A DNA stretch of 6,990 nucleotides from Gammaproteobacteria bacterium (GTDB lineage: Bacteria; Pseudomonadota; Gammaproteobacteria; Arenicellales; Spongiicolonaceae): the NCBI GenBank assembly GCA_007570945.1, contig RKSH01000178.1, forward strand, positions 1 to 6,990, given 5' to 3'. The translations under genes and the position numbers were made by a program. Every line of letters begins with the position of its first letter. Within the stretch, counting starts at the first letter, position 1. Shown one piece after another: positions 1 through 6,135 of this stretch. The notes under the pieces were generated by a model. The model worked only from the letters and a program-made list of their open reading frames with translations. It made no database searches and was not told the origin of the DNA.

Positions 1-171
1 TTGCCGCACGTGGCGGGTGCGCCGGCGCCGGCGGTGGTTGCCCCCTCGGAACTGCCGGCCGCACTGGCGGCACAGTTTGCGGCGACCACGTTGGCGGTGG
101 GCGCGCTGTTCTGGACGCTGCTCGGGGCGGTGACGGCGGCGCTGTACCGGCACTGGGCGCTGGCGCGGTGA
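1..171 (+). CDS. cbtA: CbtA family cobalt transporter subunit, C-terminal fragment
   Basis: Only the last 56 residues are in the window; the gene begins upstream, so the TTG at position 1 is not taken as the start. The reading frame is open from base 1 to a TGA at 169-171. The fragment begins LPHVAGAPAP and continues with PSELPAALAAQFAATT, then one hydrophobic segment (about residues 26-50, LAVGALFWTLLGAVTAALYR) and a short basic end. This arrangement (a proline-rich lumenal or periplasmic loop, a conserved P-x-ELAAQF-like stretch and a last transmembrane helix) is what I know of the C-terminus of CbtA, a multi-pass inner-membrane protein that with CbtB is thought to take up cobalt for cobalamin synthesis. 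Its stop codon overlaps the GTG start of the next gene (GTGA at 168-171), and the following cobalamin genes fit this role. The assignment rests on a short fragment plus context; cbtB and any cobalamin riboswitch would lie upstream, outside the window. Confidence 0.72.
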   Translation: MPHVAGAPAPAVVAPSELPAALAAQFAATTLAVGALFWTLLGAVTAALYRHWALAR

Positions 172-554
172 AGCCGGCCATCTACACCTGCATCACCTGC
201 CGCTACTCGGCCGCCGAGCGCGAGGGCGGCGACGGCCGCACCGGCGGCGAGATGCTGAGCGCGCTGATTGCCGAGGCGGCTTTGCTGTTGCCGCAACCCG
301 ATTCTTTTGCGCTGAAAACCACCAAGTGTTTCATGGGTTGCGAGCGCCACTGCAACGTTCACCTGCGCGCGCCGGGCAAGTTCGGTTATGTGATTGGCGC
401 GCTACCGCCCACCGCGGCCAGCGCGGCCGCCGTGGTGGACTATTTTGCGCGCTACATGGAATCCAAGGACGGCCGGGTGCCCATGCGCGAATGGCCGCAG
501 GCGCTGCGCGGCCACTTTACGGCGCGGGTGCCGCCGTGGGAGGACGCCGGGTGA
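168..554 (+). CDS. DUF1636 family cysteine-rich metal-binding protein
   Basis: A 128-residue soluble protein with no signal peptide or membrane segment. It carries two cysteine clusters: C8-x2-C11 near the N-terminus (TCITC) and C54-x3-C58-x3-C62 (KCFMGCERHC) in the middle, followed by APGKFGYVIGAL and a C-terminal SKDGRVPMREWPQALR stretch. This order matches the DUF1636 family, small proteins often encoded beside CobW/CobN-type cobalamin genes. The cysteine pattern resembles thioredoxin-fold [2Fe-2S] ferredoxins, so an iron-sulfur or other metal site is a reasonable inference; the exact role is unknown. The GTG start at 168 overlaps the cbtA stop codon by 4 bp, and the stop at 552-554 overlaps the GTG start of cobW by 4 bp. 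No independent Shine-Dalgarno is obvious, which fits translation by coupling. Possible jobs are metal handling or electron transfer during cobalt insertion or corrin synthesis. Family identity is fairly sure; function is not. Confidence 0.85.
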   Translation: MKPAIYTCITCRYSAAEREGGDGRTGGEMLSALIAEAALLLPQPDSFALKTTKCFMGCERHCNVHLRAPGKFGYVIGALPPTAASAAAVVDYFARYMESKDGRVPMREWPQALRGHFTARVPPWEDAG

Positions 555-1633
555 CGGCGGCGGCGAAAACTTTGCGCAAAATTCCGGCCACCGTGGTAAC
601 CGGCTTTCTCGGCAGCGGCAAAACCACCCTGTTGCGCCACCTTTTGGAAAACGCCGGCGGCCTGCGCATTGCGGTCATCGTCAACGAATTCGGCGAGGCC
701 GGCGTGGACGGCGAAATTCTGCGCGAGTGCGCGCTGCGTTGCGGCGCTGAGGGTGGGGGCGATGATGACCGCATTTACGAACTGGCCAACGGTTGTTTGT
801 GCTGCACCGTGCAGGAGGAATTTTTTCCGGTGATGCGCGCGTTGGCGGCGCGGCGCGGCAGCGTGGACCACATTCTAATTGAGACTTCCGGCCTGGCGCT
901 GCCCAAGCCGCTGGTGCAGGCGTTTAACTGGCCGGAGATTGCGGCGGCGTGCACGGTGGACGCGGTGATTGCGGTGGTGGACTCGCCGGCGGCGGCGGCC
1001 GGGCAGTTTGCCGCCAATCCCAAAGCGGTGCAGGCGCAGCGTGAGGCGGATGAAAACCTGGACCACGAATCGCCGCTGCACGAATTGTTTGAAGACCAGT
1101 TGCAGGCCGCCGACCTGGTGGTGCTGAACAAAAGCGACGAGGTGGACGCCGCGCAACTGCAGCGGTTGCGGCGCCAACTGTCCGCCGAACTGCCGCCGCA
1201 GGTGAGGCTCTTGGAGGCGGCGCACGGCCGCGTCGCGCCGCATCTTTTGCTCGGCCTGGGCCTCGCCTCGGAACGGGGCATTGAAGCCAGGCCCAGCCAC
1301 CACGACGCGCTGCCGGAGGACCACGACCACGACGAGTTCGGCGCGGTGACGGTGGAGTTGGGCGCGGTGGAACTGGAGGAGTTGCTGGCCGGCGTGCGCG
1401 CGGTTTGCGCGGCGCACACGGTGTACCGCGTCAAGGGTTTCGCCGACCTGCCCGGCAAGGCGATGCGGCTGGTGGTGCATGGAGTCGGCGGCCGCCTGCG
1501 GCATTATTTTGACCGTCCGTGGGCGGCCGGCGAGCGGCGCACGCAACTGGTGTTCATCGGCGACGCCGGCCTCAGCGAAGCCGGGGTGCGCCGCCAACTG
1601 GACGGTTTTGTGGTGGGCAGCCGCGCCGCCTGA
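551..1633 (+). CDS. cobW: CobW-type GTPase, cobalt chaperone (COG0523 family)
   Basis: A 360-residue P-loop GTPase of the G3E/COG0523 family, a normal length for CobW. Visible motifs are the Walker A G18-FLGSGKTT near the N-terminus, VNEFGEAGVD (residues 44-53), the metal-binding CxCC motif C82-LCC85 in NGCLCC, ETSGLA at 111-116 (Walker B/switch region), and the guanine-specificity NKSD at 193-196. A histidine/aspartate-rich linker (H250, H251, H258, H260) precedes the C-terminal CobW_C domain (about 265-360, ending FIGDAGLSEAGVRRQLDGF). Family members bind a divalent metal at CxCC and deliver it under GTP control; the neighbours cbtA and cobN make cobalt delivery to the cobaltochelatase the likely task here. 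The GTG start at 551 was chosen because it overlaps the preceding stop (GTGA) and leaves only about 10 residues before the first beta strand; the longer upstream open frame just runs antiparallel to the DUF1636 coding frame. Extra cysteines C60 and C64 and a GGGDDD loop sit just before CxCC and may be local additions. Confidence 0.93.
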   Translation: MTAAAKTLRKIPATVVTGFLGSGKTTLLRHLLENAGGLRIAVIVNEFGEAGVDGEILRECALRCGAEGGGDDDRIYELANGCLCCTVQEEFFPVMRALAARRGSVDHILIETSGLALPKPLVQAFNWPEIAAACTVDAVIAVVDSPAAAAGQFAANPKAVQAQREADENLDHESPLHELFEDQLQAADLVVLNKSDEVDAAQLQRLRRQLSAELPPQVRLLEAAHGRVAPHLLLGLGLASERGIEARPSHHDALPEDHDHDEFGAVTVELGAVELEELLAGVRAVCAAHTVYRVKGFADLPGKAMRLVVHGVGGRLRHYFDRPWAAGERRTQLVFIGDAGLSEAGVRRQLDGFVVGSRAA

Positions 1634-1636
1634 GCG

Positions 1637-4600
1637 ATGCACCTTCTTGCGGCCCGCCCCGGCGGATACAGCAACGAGAACACCGTCGTCCGCATTGACC
1701 AGACGCCGGCGGACATTGTTTTTCTTTCCACCGCCGACACCGACCTGGCGCTGCTGGCCGGGGTTTACGAGAAAAAATTTCACCGCGCGGAAAATTTTCC
1801 CACACTGCGCCTGGCCGGCGCCGGCCAGTTGCGCAATGCGGCGTCGGTGGATTTGTATGTGGGGGAAGTCGCGCGGCATGCACAGGTGGTGGTCGCAAGC
1901 CTGCTCGGCGGCGCGGCTTACTGGCCTTATTTGTGCGGGCAACTGGCGGCGCTCGGCCGTGAACACGGGCAAAAAAAAATTCTGCTGGTGCCCGGCGATG
2001 ACCAGCCGGATCCGGCGCTGGCCGGTTTTTGCACCGCCGACCCGGCGCACTGCCACCGGGTGTGGCGTTACCTGCGCTGCGGCGGCGCGGCCAATGCCGA
2101 GTCGCTGCTGCATTTTTTGGCCGCGGAATTTTTTGCCGTTGCGGTCGACCACGCCGAGCCGCGCCCGCTGCCGGCGGCGCTGATTCACCACCCCCGCCGC
2201 CAGCCGGCCGGCATCCAGGACTGGCGGCGGGAGTGGCGCTTTGGCGCGCCGGTGGCGGCGGTGGTTTTCTACCGCGCGCACTTGCAGGCGGCCAACACGG
2301 CGGCGGTGGACGCGCTGTGTGCGGCACTGGGCGCGGCCGGGGTGAACCCGCTGCCGCTGGCGGTGACATCGCTGAAGGACGGACCGGCGCTGGCGGTGGT
2401 GAACCAACTGCTGACCGAGTCCGCATGCGATGTGGTGGTGAACACCACCGGCTTCGGCGTCGGCGCGGTGGGCGGCGAGGGCGGCGCGGCGTTGTTTGCG
2501 CGCGATGTGCCGGTGCTGCAGGTGATTCTCGCCGGCAACTCGCGCGCCGAATGGGAGGACGGCCAACAGGGGCTGGCGCCGCGCGATGTGGCGATGAACG
2601 TGGCGCTGCCGGAAGTGGACGGGCGCATCATCACCCGCGCGGTTTCGTTCAAGGATTCCCTCGGCCGCTGCGAGGCGACGCAGTCCGAGCGCATCGTCTA
2701 CCGCGCCGTTGATGAGCGCATGAGTTTTGTCGCGCAACTGGCAAAAAACTGGTGCGCCCTCGGCAAAACCGCCAACCGCGACAAACGCGTCGCGCTGGTG
2801 CTCGCCAACTACCCGGCGCGCGACGGCCGCATCGGCAACGGCGTCGGCCTGGACACGCCGCAGTCCACCGTGGATTTGCTGCGCGCGCTGCAGAATGAAA
2901 AATACGCGGTGGAGGATATTCCGGCAGACGGCGATGCATTAATTCGCGCGCTGTTGGCCGGGCCCACCAACGACCCCGACACCGCCGCCTTGCGCGCCTG
3001 CCGGCACAACGTGCCGCTGGCCGAGTACGAAAAATGGTTCAACGAATTGCCTGAGCAAAACCGCGCGCAAGTTTTGCAGCGGTGGGGCCGGGCCGCCGAT
3101 GACCCCATGGCCGCCGCCGGCGCGATGCGCATCGCCGGGCGCATGTTCGGCGAAACTTTTGTCGGCATTCAGCCGGCGCGCGGCTACCATCGGGATGCGG
3201 CGGCGGTGTACCACGACCCCGATTTGGTGCCGCCGCATTCCTATTTGGCGTTTTATTTCTGGCTGCGCAAAACTTACCGCGCCTCAGCCATCGCGCATGT
3301 GGGCAAGCACGGCAATTTGGAATGGCTGCCCGGCAAAAGCGTCGCGCTGTCGGAAAATTGCTGGCCGGATTTAATTTTCGGCCCGACGCCGCATGTTTAC
3401 CCGTTCATTGTGAACGACCCCGGCGAAGGCGCGCAGGCCAAGCGGCGCGCGCAGGCGGTGATTGTGGACCACCTGGTGCCGCCCTTGACCCGCGCCGAAG
3501 TTTACGGCGCGTTAGCCGAACTGGAGGCGCGGGTGGACGAATTTTACGACGCCCTCACCCTCGACCCGCGCCGCGCCGATGCGTTGCGCGAGGAAATTGT
3601 GGCGCGGATTCGTGAACAGAATTTGCACCGGGAGTTTGGTTTGGGCGGTGAGGGTGACGGTGACGACGGTAAAGTCGACGAACTGCTGCGGCGCGCCGAT
3701 GCGTATTTGTGCGAATTGAAAGAGTCGCAAATCCGCGACGGCCTGCACATTTTCGGCCGCTCGCCAAAGGGCCGGCAGCGCATCGACACGCTGCTCGCGC
3801 TGTTGCGCGCGCCGCGCGGTGACGGCCGCGGCTGCAACGACAGTGTATTGCGCGCGCTGGCGCGTGACTTTGGGCTCGGCGATGAGTACGACCCGCTCAC
3901 CGCCGACCCGGCCGCGCCATGGCCGGGCCCGCGGCCGGCGGTGTTGGCGACGGTGAACGCCGCACCCTGGCGCACCGCCGGCGACACGCGTGAACGGCTG
4001 GAACTTTTCGCGACCAAATTGATTGCCGGCGCCGCCGCTTCCGACGTCGCAACCACCATTTCCGGAGTCGACACCGTTACTTCCGGAGTCCAAACCACCA
4101 TTCCCGAAACCGAAACCGTCCTTTCGCAACTCGCCACCGACATTGCGCCGCGCCTGGATGCATGCGGCGCGGCCGAGACCGACGGTGTGCTGCGCGCGCT
4201 TGGCGGACGGTTTGTGGCCGCCGGCCCCAGCGGCGCGCCGTCGCGCGGGCGGGTGGAGGTGCTGCCCACCGGGCGCAATTTTTATTCGGTGGACGTGCGC
4301 GCGGTGCCGACGCCCACGGCGTGGCGGCTCGGTTTTCACGCCGCCGAGTTGCTGGTGGAGAGGTATGCGCAGGACCACGGCGAATACCCGCGCGCCATCG
4401 GCATGAGCGCCTGGGGCACCGCGGCCATGCGCACCGGCGGCGACGACATCGCCCAGGCCCTGGCGCTGCTCGGCGTGCGGCCGAAGTGGTCGGCCGGCAC
4501 CAACCGCGTGTGCGATTTTGAAATCATGCCGCTGTCGGCGCTGGGGCGGCCGCGGGTGGACGTGACCTTGCGCGTGTCGGGATTTTTTCGTGACGCGTTT

Positions 4601-5473
4601 TCCAACGTCATTGATTTTTTTGACGCGGCGGTGCGCGCGGTCGCCGCATTGGAGGACGAGTCGGCCGAGGACAATCCGCTGCGCGCAAAAGTTTTGGCGG
4701 AGGCCGGGGAAAATCAAAAACGCGGAATGAATTCGGACGCCGCCATGCGCGCCGCGACTTACCGTGTGTTCGGCGCAAAGCCTGGCGCGTACGGCGCCGG
4801 CCTGCAGGGCGCCATTGATGAACGATGCTGGCAAAGCCGCGCCGACCTGGCGCGTGCCTACATCAACTGGGGCGGCTATGCGTACGGCCAACAGTGCCAC
4901 GGCGCGCCGGCCTTTGAGCACTTCCGCACGCGACTGGGCGCGGTGCAAGGCGTGCTGCATAATCAAGACAACCGCGAGCACGACATCCTCGACTCCGACG
5001 ACTATTACCAGTTCCACGGCGGCATGGCCGCGGCCGCGGAAACTGTTGGCGGAAAAAAAGTCGCGCTCTACCACGGCGACCACGCCCTCAGCGAGGCGCC
5101 GCGCGTTCGTTCACTCAAAGAAGAACTCAGCCGCGTCCTGCGCAGCCGCGCGGTGAATCCAAAATGGATTGCCGGCGTCAAACGCCACGGTTACAAAGGC
5201 GCGTTTGAAATCGCCGCGACGGTGGACTACCTGTTCGCCTACGACGCCACCACCGGCGTGGTGGACGATTACCAATACGCAATGCTCACCGACGCCTACC
5301 TGCTCGACGATGCCACCCGCGACTTCATCCGCAAGCACAACCCGCATGCGCTGCGCGAGATTGGCGAGCGTCTGCTGGAGGCCATGCAGCGGGGGATGTG
5401 GAAAAATCCCGGGGATTACCGGGGGAAGGTGGAGGAGGTTTTGCTGCTGGCTGAGGAGGGGGTGGAGGGGTGA
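1637..5473 (+). CDS. cobN: Cobaltochelatase large subunit CobN
   Basis: A 1278-residue cytoplasmic protein, about the usual CobN length (roughly 1250-1300). CobN binds hydrogenobyrinic acid a,c-diamide and, with the CobS-CobT AAA+ motor, inserts Co2+ in the aerobic cobalamin pathway. The N-terminus MHLLAARPGG...QTPADIVFLSTADTDL is typical of CobN. The CobN/Mg-chelatase H domain shows GNGVGLDTPQST (400-411), the hallmark VGKHGNLEWLPGK (555-567) followed by FGPTPHVYPFIVNDPGEG, HIFGRSPKGRQR (704-715), LPTGRNFYSVD (876-886), SAWGTAAMRTGGDDIAQ (924-940), GAGLQGAIDERCW, and HNQDNREHDILDSDDYYQFH (1108-1127). CobN rather than ChlH/BchH is indicated by the start sequence and by the cbtA and cobW neighbours. 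The ATG lies 3 bp after the cobW stop with no clear Shine-Dalgarno, so coupled translation is likely. Odd features are a run of 21-bp DNA repeats coding for heptapeptides at residues 798-832, an acidic GEGDGDDGK loop near residue 675, and a G-rich, GGG-codon-rich last 25 codons. Confidence 0.96.
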   Translation: MHLLAARPGGYSNENTVVRIDQTPADIVFLSTADTDLALLAGVYEKKFHRAENFPTLRLAGAGQLRNAASVDLYVGEVARHAQVVVASLLGGAAYWPYLCGQLAALGREHGQKKILLVPGDDQPDPALAGFCTADPAHCHRVWRYLRCGGAANAESLLHFLAAEFFAVAVDHAEPRPLPAALIHHPRRQPAGIQDWRREWRFGAPVAAVVFYRAHLQAANTAAVDALCAALGAAGVNPLPLAVTSLKDGPALAVVNQLLTESACDVVVNTTGFGVGAVGGEGGAALFARDVPVLQVILAGNSRAEWEDGQQGLAPRDVAMNVALPEVDGRIITRAVSFKDSLGRCEATQSERIVYRAVDERMSFVAQLAKNWCALGKTANRDKRVALVLANYPARDGRIGNGVGLDTPQSTVDLLRALQNEKYAVEDIPADGDALIRALLAGPTNDPDTAALRACRHNVPLAEYEKWFNELPEQNRAQVLQRWGRAADDPMAAAGAMRIAGRMFGETFVGIQPARGYHRDAAAVYHDPDLVPPHSYLAFYFWLRKTYRASAIAHVGKHGNLEWLPGKSVALSENCWPDLIFGPTPHVYPFIVNDPGEGAQAKRRAQAVIVDHLVPPLTRAEVYGALAELEARVDEFYDALTLDPRRADALREEIVARIREQNLHREFGLGGEGDGDDGKVDELLRRADAYLCELKESQIRDGLHIFGRSPKGRQRIDTLLALLRAPRGDGRGCNDSVLRALARDFGLGDEYDPLTADPAAPWPGPRPAVLATVNAAPWRTAGDTRERLELFATKLIAGAAASDVATTISGVDTVTSGVQTTIPETETVLSQLATDIAPRLDACGAAETDGVLRALGGRFVAAGPSGAPSRGRVEVLPTGRNFYSVDVRAVPTPTAWRLGFHAAELLVERYAQDHGEYPRAIGMSAWGTAAMRTGGDDIAQALALLGVRPKWSAGTNRVCDFEIMPLSALGRPRVDVTLRVSGFFRDAFSNVIDFFDAAVRAVAALEDESAEDNPLRAKVLAEAGENQKRGMNSDAAMRAATYRVFGAKPGAYGAGLQGAIDERCWQSRADLARAYINWGGYAYGQQCHGAPAFEHFRTRLGAVQGVLHNQDNREHDILDSDDYYQFHGGMAAAAETVGGKKVALYHGDHALSEAPRVRSLKEELSRVLRSRAVNPKWIAGVKRHGYKGAFEIAATVDYLFAYDATTGVVDDYQYAMLTDAYLLDDATRDFIRKHNPHALREIGERLLEAMQRGMWKNPGDYRGKVEEVLLLAEEGVEG
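4028..4132 (+). repeat. Five tandem 21-bp repeats inside cobN, in frame
   Basis: Units start at 4028, 4049, 4070, 4091 and 4112, each exactly 21 bp; a more decayed sixth may follow at 4133-4153. The conserved core is AACCACCATTTCCGGAGTC-like. In the cobN frame they read GAAASDV, ATTISGV, DTVTSGV, QTTIPET and ETVLSQL (residues 798-832), a Thr/Ser/Val-rich heptapeptide run. The unit at 4091 begins with the 16 bases CAAACCACCATTCCCG, identical to the unit at 6010 in the intergenic array. The repeats sit between the helix ending ATKLIAG and the conserved stretch LDACGAAETDGVLRALGGRFV, where as I recall other CobN proteins have a short variable linker. This suggests in-frame insertion or expansion at a tolerant site. 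The periodicity was read directly from the bases; the insertion history is inference. Confidence 0.85.
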
Positions 5474-5523
5474 GTTTTTTTTAACGCTTGCAGGTGATGG
5501 CGGTGGGGGGTAGTATTTTATCA

Positions 5524-5676
5524 ATGAACATCATTCAAATTCTCTCCATCGCCGCCATTGTCGGCGGCGGCATCGTGGGTTTGTGCGTTCTCGTCTACGC
5601 CGTGCGGCTGGCCTTTCGCTGGAGCAAGGAAGACCGTGCAGAAGCGGAGAAAAAACAGGCGCAAAGTGCCGGGTAA
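5524..5676 (+). CDS. Small single-pass membrane protein, unknown function
   Basis: A 50-residue protein from an ATG at 5524. Residues about 4-30 form one hydrophobic helix with a glycine patch (IVGGGIVGLCVLVYAVRLAF), followed by a charged tail with RWSKEDRAEAEKK and a short polar end. The positive charges after the helix suggest the N-terminus faces out and the tail lies in the cytoplasm. A TTG at 5488 would add 12 residues, but the ATG is preferred because it starts directly at the membrane helix. A G6 run (5505-5510) lies upstream at a long spacing, so the ribosome site is weak. The gene begins 50 bp after cobN on the same strand and ends at a hairpin, so it may be the last gene of the cobalamin operon; alternatively a weak TTGCAG-17-TAGTAT promoter (5488-5516) could give a nearly leaderless transcript. 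I do not recognise a family. A small accessory subunit of a membrane transporter or complex is possible, but nothing in the sequence shows it. Confidence 0.6.
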   Translation: MNIIQILSIAAIVGGGIVGLCVLVYAVRLAFRWSKEDRAEAEKKQAQSAG

Positions 5677-5720
5677 CTGACATCGGGAGGGCGGCGGCGG
5701 CGCCCTCGCCATCAGTTAAC
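5672..5720 (+). terminator. Long hairpin at the end of the cobN operon
   Basis: An inner perfect stem GAGGGCG (5687-5693) and CGCCCTC (5701-5707) encloses a GCGGCGG loop. An outer stem pairs TAACTGA (5674-5680) with TCAGTTA (5712-5718), and the two are joined by a small asymmetric internal loop (CATCGG against GCCA). The outer stem includes the stop codon of the 50-residue gene. No T-run follows, so it is not a classical intrinsic terminator; it may protect the 3' end, or act with Rho on the C-rich, G-poor sequence downstream. Confidence 0.55.
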
Positions 5721-5778
5721 CATCACCTGCGCTGTCTCGCCCGCTGTCCGGCAACTCCCGGCCTGCGCAAAGCCCTGG

Positions 5779-5925
5779 TTAGCCACGTTTTTTCCAAAAA
5801 CAGTGCTGTCAGAGAAATTTCCCCCACTGTCCCCGCCACAAACAATACTGTTTCCACCGTTAACAATGTTGTTTCCGTTTTCGCCAGGCCAAAAAGCCCT
5901 CGCCACCCCAACAATTCCCGCCCTC
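5779..5925. repeat. 21-bp periodic repeat array, block A (ACTGTTTCC type)
   Basis: Units in a 21-bp register start at 5779, 5800, 5821, 5842, 5863, 5884 and 5905. The CTGT (or TTGT) core falls at 5806, 5827, 5848 and 5869, exactly 21 bp apart. The best units are 5842 (ACAATACTGTTTCCACC) and 5863 (ACAATGTTGTTTCCG). Several contain the dyad AACA-N4-TGTT. The units at 5779 and 5884 are highly degenerate, while 5905 (CAACAATTCCCGCC) resembles block B and keeps the same register. Read from 5800 in the frame equivalent to that used in cobN, the units code TVLSEKF, PPLSPPQ, TILFPPL and TMLFPFS, close to the ETVLSQL unit of cobN. That frame closes at a TAA at 5956-5958. I see no sign that it is translated. 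Confidence 0.7.
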
Positions 5926-6009
5926 CGGCCGGGTTTATGCCACGAACAGCACTGTTAAAACCAAAAACATCGATAAAATTTCCTCTGCGACAAGTGGATT
6001 TTCGCCCCT

Positions 6010-6135
6010 CAAACCACCATTCCCGCAGGTCAAACCACCATTCCGGCCCTTGCAACCACCACTTCCACAACTGCAACCACCGCCCCCGCCCCTCGCACCG
6101 TCATTTTTGCACTCCAGACCGTCATTTTCGGCTTG
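6010..6135. repeat. 21-bp tandem repeat array, block B (CAAACCACCATTCC type)
   Basis: Six contiguous units of exactly 21 bp start at 6010, 6031, 6052, 6073, 6094 and 6115. The first two share CAAACCACCATTCC; the next two have GCAACCACC; the last two share ACCGTCATTTT. The register is the same as in block A (6010 minus 5905 is 5 x 21), and the stretch between (5926-6009) holds strongly decayed units in phase, such as GTGGATTTTCGCCCC near 5994. The strand shown is rich in C and A and poor in G. In the frame equivalent to cobN the units read QTTIPAG, QTTIPAL, ATTTSTT, ATTAPAP, RTVIFAL and QTVIFGL without a stop, but no credible gene includes them. The last unit ends in the TTG of a promoter -35 box. 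Confidence 0.88.

Noticed and set aside
326..550. N-terminal extension of CobW back to an ATG at 326
   Set aside because: The added 75 residues lie over the DUF1636 gene in another frame and are Arg/Ala-rich without similarity to CobW; the GTG at 551 with the GTGA overlap fits the family N-terminus.
2432..2452. GGTGGTGAACACCACC inverted repeat in cobN
   Set aside because: It encodes VVNTT within conserved cobN sequence; GTG and ACC codon preference explains it, and nothing ties it to regulation.
875..2737. Long minus-strand open frames opposite cobW and cobN (for example 620 residues at 875-2737 and 523 residues at 3512-5083)
   Set aside because: These are antisense shadows of conserved high-GC genes, with low-complexity Arg/His/Ala-rich translations and no recognisable domain.
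5471..5482. Intrinsic terminator at the T8 directly after the cobN stop
   Set aside because: The bases before the T-run are purine-rich and form no stem, so only the T-run is present.
5779..6135. CRISPR array
   Set aside because: The periodicity is 21 bp with no separate repeat and spacer segments; units are contiguous and degenerate, and no cas gene is present.
6010..6135. Origin iterons or a partition site
   Set aside because: No replication or partition gene is nearby, and the same repeat is found inside a metabolic gene.
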